Shown: positions 36,301 through 43,757 of the stretch, in pieces | Layout: each line of letters opens with the position of its first letter | Position numbering within the stretch: the first letter of the stretch is position 1 | NCBI RefSeq assembly: GCF_014332695.1 | Contig: NZ_MBUA01000001.1 | Coordinates: 310,001-374,000 of the forward strand | DNA length: 64,000 nucleotides | Direction of reading: 5' to 3' | Source of the DNA: Flavihumibacter stibioxidans | Lineage (GTDB): Bacteria; Bacteroidota; Bacteroidia; Chitinophagales; Chitinophagaceae | The notes under the pieces: model-generated | Databases searched by the model: none | The model's input: the letters and a program-made list of their open reading frames with translations, nothing else | What the model was told of the DNA's origin: nothing | Position numbers and translations under genes: made by a program

Positions 36301-38807
36301 GCATATTCCTGGTTTATTTTTGCATTGGTAAGCCTTGCTTTTACTTTGAAAGTGTCTAAAGAAGGAAAATAGTTTACTTCCGTATTCAGTTCAAAAAGCT
36401 GTGAAGCAAAACGATTGTAGTAGTCAAGCGGAATCCATCTTTCACCCAGGTTAAAATCGAGCAATTCAAAAGGTATTTTCTCTGGTTGAATCTTTTGTAA
36501 ACCATGAAGGCTTTTAAGCAGTTGAACATTATCAGGATTTTTCTCAACAACTTCAGTTGCTGCTTTTAATTTGAATACCACATTGCCGCTTAACAACTGG
36601 TCAGCAGTTTCCCATTGAAATGTGGAAGGATTAAGATAAATATTGTTGCCTAATGCTTCAATTGTTTCTGCCTCTGTGCTATCGGTGGCGGCTGCAATAA
36701 ATTCAATATCTACTTTACCCTTATCGTTCAGGCTTTTTGCTAATGCTTCTAAAGGGTTGTCAGTTGTAAATACTTCCTGCTTTGGTACTAAGGACTGTGT
36801 AAGTATATCGGCTTTTACAAATTGTTCGCCTTCTTTTCTTTCCAATGAAGAAAGCATGGTTAGCCCAAATGCTTCATCTTTTAAAATCCTTTGCCTGTTA
36901 ATAGATGAGTTCAGCAAGCCATACCCTTTCGTTAATGATTCATAAGCTTCATTCAGTTCTTTTCGCAAATCATTATGCTCCGTTTGTTCGGTTGTTTCTT
37001 TTTCAAACAATTCAAAATAGATATCCCTAACCATAGTGTATTGTTCGTAAAAGCCAAGGTCTTTTTTATCATTGAGGCTGGGCATAAATACAGGCTTGCC
37101 ATCATCCGATGCCAGGTAGGAAACAAAGCCGACACGGCTATTATGTACAATCAGTGTACCTTCTTTATGTAACGGATTAGAATCTTTTAATGCTTCCAGT
37201 TTGTCATCATCTCCCAATGAAATATGAAATACTGCTTCGCCATCATTGTAAAATTGCTGGTCATATTTGTTTAGCCTATTGGTTATGCCAGCCAGTTCAT
37301 GCTGTAGTAAAGCCGCATTCATCCAGTTAGCAGAGAACTGTAATTCTTCGGCATTTGAGTAAAGCTTATAAACATATTGTTTGAAGGCTGTTGATTTGGC
37401 CGTCATTAATACAATCAATTCATGCTCCGGTTTGTCTTTAGTTCGGATGATGTTTAAAATTCTTACCGTCTTTTTATCAACTACTGTAGCATCAGCAGGG
37501 TTAATGTAAGCCGCAGCCCGGTTAATGGTATTGGAAGAGCCGGTATCAAACAAACCTAATTGCACAGAAGAATTGTCGGGTTTATTTTCCGGCATATCCG
37601 TATAAGTAAGTTGTTTGCCTTTAGGTTTCTCAATTTGCTTACTTACTTGTTTGAGATTTTCTGCATTAAATCTTTTATCAAAACCTTCGCTGATAGTTCT
37701 GCTCAATGCAGGTGCAATCAAATTGATGTCACCGGTTTGCCAGATGGTTTCATGTGCCTTGCCGTACTGGTCTTGGCCGGGTTTTATTTGATTACCCAGA
37801 ATTATTTCAGGATGTAAAACGATGTATTGATTCAATGAATAATTGCCGAATTCGTTTTGCTGTTCGACTGTATTTAGTAACCGTTTTTCTTCTGCGGAAA
37901 GTGACTGTTTGGTTTGATTTTTTTGAACAATCAATAAATGGCTTGGAGCTTCTGTGTTGCCCGTTTCCTTCATCAGGTTCTCCGGCATTACATTCAGGCT
38001 GATGAAATCTGCATGATTGAAAAGATATTCCCTTGCAGTATGGTTAGATGGACTATTAAGAAAAGCATCGGTTGTTATATAAGCCAGCAAACCACCATCT
38101 TTCAACTTATCAAGTCCTTTTGCAAAAAAGTAATTATGAATTCTATCTTTCAGCTCTTTTACCTGTATGCTTTCATCATACACTTTAAAATTGCCAAAGG
38201 GAATATTGCTGACCACTAAATCAAATTGTCCATTTTCCGTAGCAGGGGTTTCTTCAAAACCTTTAATTTGAACAGTAGTAGAAACTGAAAATGAACTGCT
38301 TAATGCAGTTAACACTTTGCCGGTTAGAAAATCTTTTTCTACTGCGTTGACAGTTTGTAATGATGGGAAGGCCGCCGCCGCTTCTGTTACAAAAACACCT
38401 GCACCACTACTGGGTTCGTACATAGCAGTAGGTTCAATGCCCTTTTCTTTGAGAACAGTAAATAGTGATTGCGGAATTATTTCAGGAGTATAGAAAGCGG
38501 TGAGGATGCTGTTACGGATTGAATCAATTGCTTGTTTATATTCTTTCTCTGTAAGTCGCTGCTCCAATAATTTATGCAACTCCATTATCTGCGGATGCAG
38601 TTTTAAATCTTCTTTTGAAGCGTTTAGTTTCTTCCATTCTTCTTTAGAACTATTTGGAAACAGAACTGCTTTTAACCCACCAAAACCGGCATAGTTCTTT
38701 AAAGCAGAAATCTGGTCAGCAGTTAATTGTTTTTCGGCTGACCAGTTTAAGGCAATACGAATAGCCTCAATATTGTCTTTAAGTTTCTGCTGACTGTTGT
38801 AACTCAT
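33303..38807 (-). CDS. Fusion of N6-adenine methylase-like domain and SNF2-type helicase
   Basis: This 1834-residue protein is typical of Bacteroidota conjugative elements. The N-terminal domain has a SAM-binding motif EPSSGAGVFV (131-140) and an amino-methylase motif variant SNIPFGNF (200-207; the usual form is NPPF/Y). A helicase core follows: motif I DHEVGLGKT near residue 967, the box DEAHKYKN near 1135 and motif VI RDGRGARQGN near 1472. A coiled coil (about 1590-1780) and the tail NGKSLLPKKKTED end it. It may modify or protect DNA during transfer, although activity has not been shown. Start ATG 38807 overlaps the previous gene by 29 bases. Confidence 0.9.
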   Translation of the reverse strand: MSYNSQQKLKDNIEAIRIALNWSAEKQLTADQISALKNYAGFGGLKAVLFPNSSKEEWKKLNASKEDLKLHPQIMELHKLLEQRLTEKEYKQAIDSIRNSILTAFYTPEIIPQSLFTVLKEKGIEPTAMYEPSSGAGVFVTEAAAAFPSLQTVNAVEKDFLTGKVLTALSSSFSVSTTVQIKGFEETPATENGQFDLVVSNIPFGNFKVYDESIQVKELKDRIHNYFFAKGLDKLKDGGLLAYITTDAFLNSPSNHTAREYLFNHADFISLNVMPENLMKETGNTEAPSHLLIVQKNQTKQSLSAEEKRLLNTVEQQNEFGNYSLNQYIVLHPEIILGNQIKPGQDQYGKAHETIWQTGDINLIAPALSRTISEGFDKRFNAENLKQVSKQIEKPKGKQLTYTDMPENKPDNSSVQLGLFDTGSSNTINRAAAYINPADATVVDKKTVRILNIIRTKDKPEHELIVLMTAKSTAFKQYVYKLYSNAEELQFSANWMNAALLQHELAGITNRLNKYDQQFYNDGEAVFHISLGDDDKLEALKDSNPLHKEGTLIVHNSRVGFVSYLASDDGKPVFMPSLNDKKDLGFYEQYTMVRDIYFELFEKETTEQTEHNDLRKELNEAYESLTKGYGLLNSSINRQRILKDEAFGLTMLSSLERKEGEQFVKADILTQSLVPKQEVFTTDNPLEALAKSLNDKGKVDIEFIAAATDSTEAETIEALGNNIYLNPSTFQWETADQLLSGNVVFKLKAATEVVEKNPDNVQLLKSLHGLQKIQPEKIPFELLDFNLGERWIPLDYYNRFASQLFELNTEVNYFPSLDTFKVKARLTNAKINQEYAVTPKSGKTTYGDSLLEYALENTTPLYTYEIGTGDKAIRVPDSEAIQLAHQKIESIRNGFIGWLKELPDADKKELEKLYNDTFNCYVLREYDGSHLQFPGLDRKRLAIEDLYSSQKNSVWRIVQNRGALIDHEVGLGKTLTMVVASHEMKRLKIVNKPMILALKANVRQIADTYRKAYPNARILAPDENDFTPSKRMRLFNEIKNNNWDCIILTHDQFGKFPQSPEIQKQIIEAELDNVERDLHTIKDMGGEISRRMLKGLEIRKTNLGVKLQEIRKNIEEKKDAGINFRELGIDHLFVDEAHKYKNLTYTTRHDRVAGLGNKEGSQKALNMLFAVRELQTRFNSDLCVTFLSGTPISNSLTEMYLLFKYLRPKEMERQHVENFDGWAAVFAKKTTDFEFSITNEIIAKERFRHFIKVPELALFYNEITDYKTAKHINLDKPEIDEQLVNIPPTPEQQEFTKLLMQFAKTGDGELIGRPRLTDAEDKGRMLIATNYAKKMAADMRLIDSSKYSDHPNNKVNVCARKVAEIYEQSKEHKGTQILFCDIGTPKPNEFNIYDTLKQKLINDFKVASQHITFIHDWTDKQKPELFRKMNNGDIRILLGSTEKAGTGLNVQAKVVAMHHLDIPWKPSELEQRDGRGARQGNIVAKEFYKNKVKNFIYAVEQSLDNYKFNLLKNKQTFISQMKNCELNVRTIDEGSIDEKSGMNFSEYIAILSGDTTLLEKSKMEKKIAVLESLRNAHHKEIFRSRFKLENLQEEKGKTLQTLEKLSIDEKQYKRQLQYDKEGIKINPVHLQDLNSTDAEAIGSHLIHLYINWKPGIGDDDNKRIGDLYGFDLYIRRQKETYEDKGMFEYKYNNVFYAESKESGIKYSWNQGHINIDNPKLAARYFLNAIDRVQFLKEKYQKDLHELKQNIPMLEKIVAKAFDKEDELGQLKKDVIRLEREITIKIQANQIRQHDTTDATPETPVVKMEPDTPKNGKSLLPKKKTEDTKVKGMRI

Positions 38808-39261
38808 TGCTCACATTTTCATTCACACGGTTACTTTCCACGTATTCACTTACGGCTCCGGTTATGGCATAGCGGATAAATTGATTATCCTCGTTTTCTT
38901 CTGCGAATCGTAAATCATCAAAAGTGGAGTTGCAATAGTTAATCATATTGACAACTTCATGCTGAAGCAATCCCGATTGAAAAAGCAGCTTATAGTCAGT
39001 TTCAAATTCAGTTTCCAGGATATTCAGTATGTAATTATACCTTGATGGTCGAAGCTCTTTAGTAATCTCTTCAAAGCAGGTTTCTACAATGATATATTCT
39101 GGCTGGCTGCCATTCTTCAATTGCTTTATTAGTGGCCCGGCGGTACTTACCTTATCATACAGCCAAACACGGAGTTTGTCTTCTGCTTCTAAAGCAAAGA
39201 GTATATCAGGATTGTTATCCCTGATATACTCCAGTAATTTGCCAATTAAGACTTCTTTCAT
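38779..39261 (-). CDS. DUF1896-like protein upstream of the methylase/helicase
   Basis: I start at the ATG 39261 because the longer frame (to 39327) runs into traE and has no family-like residues before MKEVLIGKLLEYIRDNNPD. The 160-residue helical product fits DUF1896, which typically precedes the large methylase/helicase gene in these elements, as here, with a 29-base overlap. The pattern EYIIVETCFEEITKELRPSRYNYILNILETEF is its most conserved-looking part. Function unknown. Confidence 0.75.
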   Translation of the reverse strand: MKEVLIGKLLEYIRDNNPDILFALEAEDKLRVWLYDKVSTAGPLIKQLKNGSQPEYIIVETCFEEITKELRPSRYNYILNILETEFETDYKLLFQSGLLQHEVVNMINYCNSTFDDLRFAEENEDNQFIRYAITGAVSEYVESNRVNENVSNELQQSAET

Positions 39262-39272
39262 ACGCAAAGGTT

Positions 39273-39593
39273 TTATACACCAAAGAATGAACGGATAACG
39301 GTAGCTACAATTACCAGGAATACGCAACTGCCAAACCAGGCCGCAGCTACTTTTCCGGTATCATGGTCGCCACTGTTCCACTTTTGATAAACCTTCACGG
39401 CTCCAATCAAACCTACAATGGCGCCTACTGCATACATAAGATTTACCCCAGCGGCAAAGTAGCTTCTTACTTTCGTGTTGGCTTCATTTATACCGGCGTT
39501 GCCATCTTGCGCAATAGCTGAAGCAGTAAGGAGCACCAATACAAAGCAGATAGTGCCACTAATCAATTTTCTTCTTGCAATCACTTTTTTCAT
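39273..39593 (-). CDS. traE: Conjugative transposon protein TraE (DUF4134)
   Basis: The 106-residue protein has a signal peptide (MKKVIARRKLISGTICFVLVLLTASAIAQ) and two further hydrophobic segments with VGAIVGLIGAVKVYQKW and AAWFGSCVFLVIVATVI, the DUF4134 layout of TraE, a VirB2-like pilin candidate. I chose ATG 39593 over a GTG at 39599. A 13-bp inverted repeat with a T-rich end lies just upstream and could be an attenuator. Confidence 0.93.
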   Translation of the reverse strand: MKKVIARRKLISGTICFVLVLLTASAIAQDGNAGINEANTKVRSYFAAGVNLMYAVGAIVGLIGAVKVYQKWNSGDHDTGKVAAAWFGSCVFLVIVATVIRSFFGV

Positions 39594-39619
39594 ACACACA
39601 TTATTTTTGAGAAATGAAT

Positions 39620-39688
39620 AAAAAAAGAATGCTTCATTATACTAACCCATCCGCACTTGATTTTCCTGCACGCAGATAATGAAGCATT
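39620..39688 (-). terminator. Long-loop terminator or attenuator before traE
   Basis: AATGCTTCATTAT (39628-39640) and ATAATGAAGCATT (39676-39688) are perfect 13-bp inverted arms with a 35-base loop. On the minus strand the hairpin is followed by CTTTTTTTATT, so it can end transcription of the 152-residue gene and might be read through to give traE. Confidence 0.65.
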
Positions 39689-39693
39689 ACTTT

Positions 39694-40152
39694 TCAATGC
39701 CAGATATATTGGATGTCAGCCATTGTAAACTTTTCAGGAAAATATTGATTTAGCAACCCGGATATTGTAGTTTCTACTTCAGCTTTATTTTCCGTGTTGT
39801 TTAAGTCTGGATATTTGTTCAATATTTGCTGAATAGCAAAGCAAATTTTTTCTTTTGGGGCTTGTGGTTTTATTTCAGACAGGTAAGCATTCACTTCATC
39901 CCAAAATGGTTGCAGTTTACTATTTACTTCAAAAAGCATTTCCTTTGGTAAAAAATCTGCATGGTTGCTGGCAGTAAACTGTTTTTTTATTTCAGCTACC
40001 GGAATGGCTATTGCTTTGTCGTTTATTTTTTTTATACCTATTATGGAAAGTATTTCCCAGCGAAAATATTTGTACGCTACATAAGTGTAATATATAATTA
40101 TTGATAACAACAGAGTGGAGATGTATTGGCTCCATGATATTGATTGTAACAT
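39694..40152 (-). CDS. Element protein with one membrane helix, unknown function
   Basis: The 152-residue protein has an N-terminal membrane helix (YISTLLLSIIIYYTYVAYKYF) and a soluble helical domain (FLPKEMLFEVNSKLQPFWDEVNAYL, then FAIQQILNKYPDL, ending FTMADIQYIWH). The position before traE suggests a transfer or regulation role, but I recognise no family. It follows a promoter region that has a third, more diverged copy of the conserved tra upstream element. Confidence 0.7.
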   Translation of the reverse strand: MLQSISWSQYISTLLLSIIIYYTYVAYKYFRWEILSIIGIKKINDKAIAIPVAEIKKQFTASNHADFLPKEMLFEVNSKLQPFWDEVNAYLSEIKPQAPKEKICFAIQQILNKYPDLNNTENKAEVETTISGLLNQYFPEKFTMADIQYIWH

Positions 40153-40209
40153 GACCCGTTAATCTTTAGTGATGAATTTGTATAGTTAACAGGAATACAA
40201 AAACACTTC

Positions 40210-40249
40210 CAAAAACCGAAAAATGGAGATAGGTTCGGTAGGACTACCT
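40210..40249 (-). promoter_or_regulatory. Conserved tra upstream element, copy 3 (before 152-residue gene)
   Basis: CCAAAA starts at 40210 and GTAGGACTACC at 40239, the same distance (29 bases) as in copies 1 and 2. Here the dyad is a perfect GGTAG-GA-CTACC (40238-40249). The intervening bases match the other copies only partly. Confidence 0.5.
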
Positions 40250-40275
40250 TAATGGTGAAAAGTATGAACGGAGTA

Positions 40276-40509
40276 TTATTCGTAATCAGTTTTCAGCAAT
40301 TCTGACGGAGAAATTTCCAAAGCCTTTGCTAACTGTAAAATTGTAGTAAAAGTTATATTGATTTGGCCTTTTTCTATTTTTGAAATTTTGCTGTTATCAA
40401 TATCACAGGCATACGACAGTTCCCGGAGACTTAGATTTTTCGCCTCCCGGAGCCTTTTAATATTTGTACCCAGCTTTTTTAGATTGCCTTTGTCGCTTTG
40501 CCGAATCAT
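40276..40509 (-). CDS. XRE-family helix-turn-helix regulator
   Basis: The 77-residue protein is a Cro/C1-type HTH: IKRLREAKNLSLRELSYACDIDNSKISKIEKGQINITFTTILQLAKALEISPSELL. It is a single domain, probably a dimeric repressor. The ATG at 40509 is better than a TTG at 40518. It is read divergently from the small gene at 40586, and a 7-bp inverted repeat lies between the two, a likely operator. It may control the element's transfer genes. Confidence 0.9.
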   Translation of the reverse strand: MIRQSDKGNLKKLGTNIKRLREAKNLSLRELSYACDIDNSKISKIEKGQINITFTTILQLAKALEISPSELLKTDYE

Positions 40510-40554
40510 GTTAAACAATGAATTGGCAAGATGACCTAATCAGGCATAATAATT

Positions 40555-40572
40555 GCGGTCTAATAAGGCCGC
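40555..40572. promoter_or_regulatory. Inverted repeat, candidate XRE operator
   Basis: GCGGTCT-AATA-AGGCCGC has seven-base arms with one wobble-type mismatch. It lies between the divergent XRE gene and the alpha-CTD-like gene, 14 bases before the ATG of the latter. Confidence 0.5.
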
Positions 40573-40585
40573 ACTTTGCAATTAC

Positions 40586-40819
40586 ATGAAGATTTTAGCA
40601 ATGAAATTTGAATTATTCATAAAAAGTCCGCTACAAAATCATCCCTTAACTCCGGGATTTCAGGACCTGTGCCGCCGTCTTTGCTTTAATAATATGGAAC
40701 AACTGCTTAACTGGCCGGTCAGTCAACTGTTGAAGTTAGATGGTTTTACATACCACCATTATCAGGAACTGTGGAAGTATCTTGATAAGAATAATCTTGT
40801 GAAGCTATTGAAATATTGA
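40586..40819 (+). CDS. Small alpha-CTD/HhH-like protein
   Basis: The 77-residue product has PVSQLLKLDGFTYHHYQELWKYLDKNNLVKLLK at its C-terminal end. This resembles the helix-hairpin-helix part of the RNA polymerase alpha C-terminal domain, which binds DNA and regulators. Small proteins of this form occur in Bacteroidota elements. I use the ATG at 40586; one at 40601 is also possible. It is read divergently from the XRE regulator. Role inferred: DNA binding or contact with RNA polymerase. Confidence 0.65.
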   Translation: MKILAMKFELFIKSPLQNHPLTPGFQDLCRRLCFNNMEQLLNWPVSQLLKLDGFTYHHYQELWKYLDKNNLVKLLKY

Positions 40820-40854
40820 TTTCATTTTTTCAATGTGCCAGAGCATGTGATGTT

Positions 40855-42066
40855 TTACAATTTGCTCAAAATATGAATCCATTTATGGAGCATATCCTTC
40901 ATCACATCAATTGTTGCTTTATCAGGTGCATGATATTTTGTTTCTAAACTGCCAAATGAAATTTCTTCCCGCTGCAAAGTGGTGAAAGTTTTAGCAACAG
41001 TACGCAGCATCGGGGCAACTGTACGATTAATAACAATTTTATCAACCACCAAAAGCCGGATGAGCAAGCCTAATTTGGCAACAGACAATGTTGTATTGAT
41101 TTTGTTTTCAGGCTCAGTTCCGGTTGAATTTGCTGCCGGAGTAAAATGGCCAGCCTCACAGTATTTTATTTCTTCTGTTATCCATGTACTTACCTGTTCT
41201 TTTAACGAAGGCATATTATCATCGAAATAATAATTTATTCTTACTGGTAATTGATTTATAATTTTTAATTCAGAGCGAAGCATTAATATCTTTTCAGATT
41301 TTGTTGTAATTGCTGATAGCAGATTAACCAACCTGTCAAATTCATATATAACAAACGCTGAAGAATTAAAGTTATAGTAGTACAATAACTTTCTGATACT
41401 GTCGGTTGCAGGATTCACTTCTTTTGAAAGTTCCCGTAGCAATTCCTTTTCATAAAAATGCAACCGATATGTAACCGGCTGATTTTGATTTTCAAATGAA
41501 CTTACGAAATGATTATGCAGTGTTTCTGTTAGTAATTGTTCCATTAAACCTGTTGAATTTAATTTAATCCGCAGGGATTCTGACAAGGTATTAATTTCTT
41601 TTTTGTAGAATGATATTAATGCATCCGGCACTCTTTCATTTTTATCAAAATAAGTTCCAAAATATTCTTGTATAAAATGAAGTGCCTTTAACAATTCCTG
41701 TGTTAACAAACCGGGTTGTTTATCATTTATAGAAATTGAGGAACAGGAGCAGACTAAAGAAACCTTGTCTAATAATTTTGTCAGCATTAATTGAACCATC
41801 CTGATGAATTCCTCTTTATCCTTTGCATAGTGCCTGCCAATCATTTCATCTAAAATCAATCGCTGCAGATTTTCGGCGGTATTACTCCACTTATTCAATA
41901 GCTCAACAAAAACGCTATTATCCGGTATAACAGAACTGTTATCCGCATCGGCAAAACCGTCAGCAAGTGATAAGTTCCATTGGTGAAGTATTTCTGTGGC
42001 AGATGTTAACTCCATTTTCTCGGTTGCTTCTGCAACAGAAGCAATGCCATTCTCTCTTTTTGACAT
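40855..42066 (-). CDS. RteC-like regulatory protein
   Basis: The 403-residue protein ends with a domain that fits RteC: LSVAKLGLLIRLLVVDKIV, then FTTLQREEISFGSLETKYHAPDKATIDVMKDMLHKWI. RteC of CTnDOT activates excision genes after RteA/RteB signalling. The N-terminal 110 residues include an acidic Asp/Ser-rich region and differ from the classical RteC. A 10-bp perfect palindrome starts 9 bases upstream of the ATG and may be its operator. No RteA/B-like two-component genes are next to it; a LuxR-type regulator is. Confidence 0.7.
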   Translation of the reverse strand: MSKRENGIASVAEATEKMELTSATEILHQWNLSLADGFADADNSSVIPDNSVFVELLNKWSNTAENLQRLILDEMIGRHYAKDKEEFIRMVQLMLTKLLDKVSLVCSCSSISINDKQPGLLTQELLKALHFIQEYFGTYFDKNERVPDALISFYKKEINTLSESLRIKLNSTGLMEQLLTETLHNHFVSSFENQNQPVTYRLHFYEKELLRELSKEVNPATDSIRKLLYYYNFNSSAFVIYEFDRLVNLLSAITTKSEKILMLRSELKIINQLPVRINYYFDDNMPSLKEQVSTWITEEIKYCEAGHFTPAANSTGTEPENKINTTLSVAKLGLLIRLLVVDKIVINRTVAPMLRTVAKTFTTLQREEISFGSLETKYHAPDKATIDVMKDMLHKWIHILSKL

Positions 42067-42074
42067 GATGTATA

Positions 42075-42097
42075 ATTTGGTATTACGAATACCAAAT
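42075..42097. promoter_or_regulatory. Perfect palindrome before the RteC-like gene
   Basis: ATTTGGTATT-ACG-AATACCAAAT has ten-base perfect arms around three bases and begins 9 bases upstream of the ATG at 42066. It lacks a T tract and looks like a regulator binding site (dimeric, about two half-sites one turn apart). Confidence 0.65.
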
Positions 42098-42191
42098 GAC
42101 TATCAAATTATAAACCCTTTGCTATACGCAAAACTTACTATTTCCCTGCGTAAAAATGACTATTTTATTCAATTCAGCCCAGCTACGCATT

Positions 42192-43172
42192 TTATGCCAT
42201 ATCAAGCTTTCTGCTGAGTTCTAAACGATTAGAAACTTGCGCCTTTTCAAAGATATTCTGCACATGCTTGGCCACCGTTCTTTCCGCTATAAACAGCATC
42301 TCGGCTATTTGCTTGTGTGAATAACCTTTGTACACCAATATAACAATTTCAATTTCTCGAGTTGTAAAGCTGTATAGTTTACAGTTTTGTGCCAGCCGTT
42401 CTTCCCGGGTTAAATTTTCCAATTCCTGTGTTCTTTTTCTCACCTCTTCCTGAAGTTGCTCATTCCATTTCAGCAATTGGTCTTCAGAATCAATCAGCCG
42501 CTGATGCTCAGCTTTTACCTGCGTAATATGCTGCTTTAGCTGCAGGGCAAGCAGCAATAGAAATCCGGTATTGGTAGTAGTTGCTTCAACTGCCTGTCCA
42601 AAATTGAAATAATCAATTACTGGTAACCCAACCCACGGCGTAAGGCTCAGGAAAAGAACTGCAACTTCTTCTTTTGCGGCCTTAGTTTTAAAGTTATTTT
42701 GATATTTAAACTTTACGGCGCCTGTTAAAGTAACAATGACCCATACAGCATATAGCACAGGAATTATAAGCAGATTTTTTGCCACATCTAAGTTGCCTGA
42801 AACAACAAAAAGCAAAACAAAAATCAGGTAAGGAATTACAAGGAAAAGTATGACACCTTTGTAGGCATGAAACCTCATTTTTTGCAGCGAAAAGGCGTTA
42901 AAGACATAGTACGGGAAATAACAAGGGGTGATAAACCCGGTTGCATAGGCAATAGATAATTGTACATAGTAAGAGCCGGGGATATTAGGGTCTGGCAGAA
43001 AACCGCCTGTGACATTATAGAGAATTAATAATAAAATCAGAATGATGTTGAGGAAAGTTGATTTATCATCCGGCCGTGCCATACGGTAAATGACAAGGTA
43101 TAAAAGAATAACTGTTTCTATGCAAATGAACAGAAACGTTATAATATGCATTTGGGTACCCGGCAAAAGCAT
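42192..43172 (-). CDS. Membrane-bound LuxR-type transcription regulator
   Basis: The 326-residue protein has about seven membrane helices in its first 220 residues, a coiled-coil linker (about 225-262, Glu/Gln/Arg-rich) and a C-terminal LuxR HTH: FTTREIEIVILVYKGYSHKQIAEMLFIAERTVAKHVQNIFEKAQVSNRLELSRKL. This is a membrane sensor with direct DNA-binding output; the ligand is unknown. It lies between the RteC-like gene and the GNAT gene. Confidence 0.88.
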   Translation of the reverse strand: MLLPGTQMHIITFLFICIETVILLYLVIYRMARPDDKSTFLNIILILLLILYNVTGGFLPDPNIPGSYYVQLSIAYATGFITPCYFPYYVFNAFSLQKMRFHAYKGVILFLVIPYLIFVLLFVVSGNLDVAKNLLIIPVLYAVWVIVTLTGAVKFKYQNNFKTKAAKEEVAVLFLSLTPWVGLPVIDYFNFGQAVEATTTNTGFLLLLALQLKQHITQVKAEHQRLIDSEDQLLKWNEQLQEEVRKRTQELENLTREERLAQNCKLYSFTTREIEIVILVYKGYSHKQIAEMLFIAERTVAKHVQNIFEKAQVSNRLELSRKLDMA

Positions 43173-43187
43173 AACCTTGTATTTTTG

Positions 43188-43757
43188 TTAAGGCGTTTTC
43201 ATGCAATACAGCTTATATCCGAAGTCTAATTCCCGGTATGTTTTAAAACCATGCTTTTCATACCAGGGTAAGTTTTTAATGGTAGATGTTTCCAGGCAAA
43301 TTGTTCTGTTTTCTGAAAGACCTTTTTGAATAATTTCATCGAGCAACTTACTGCCAGTACCATGTCCTTGCTTCGAAGGCTCAACGCCTATAAACCATAA
43401 ATAATAAAGTGGGGCATTAGGGTGTATTTGTTTGATAGCAGATTCACGGCTGATGGCTTTCTTAGTGTTTGAAAGCCCTGTAACTAAAAGGACCAGTTTT
43501 ATGTCGAGCAATATTGATTTTAGGGTAACTTTTTTTCTATCGGGAACAAGTACCAGAGCACATGCTTCTCTATAATCCGAAATAAAAACATCACCAAATA
43601 AATTACAGAAATCGAATGAGTATTCCATCAGGTGTTTCAAACGCTGGTCTCTTTTCCCGTCTTGTTTAATTATGTAATTGACACTTTTATTGTCAATAAA
43701 AGACCGGGTTAGTATATCTACCACCAATTGCTTATCGTTTGGTTTGGCCCTAAACAT
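43188..43757 (-). CDS. GNAT-family N-acetyltransferase
   Basis: The 189-residue protein has the GNAT acetyl-CoA-binding motif: YLWFIGVEPSKQGHGTGSKLLDEII (Q/RxxGxG/A form) and a C-terminal part PWYEKHGFKTYRELDFG. Substrate is unknown; GNAT proteins of this layout modify small molecules or protein termini. It is read in the same direction as the LuxR-type gene, 15 bases upstream of it. Confidence 0.88.
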   Translation of the reverse strand: MFRAKPNDKQLVVDILTRSFIDNKSVNYIIKQDGKRDQRLKHLMEYSFDFCNLFGDVFISDYREACALVLVPDRKKVTLKSILLDIKLVLLVTGLSNTKKAISRESAIKQIHPNAPLYYLWFIGVEPSKQGHGTGSKLLDEIIQKGLSENRTICLETSTIKNLPWYEKHGFKTYRELDFGYKLYCMKTP

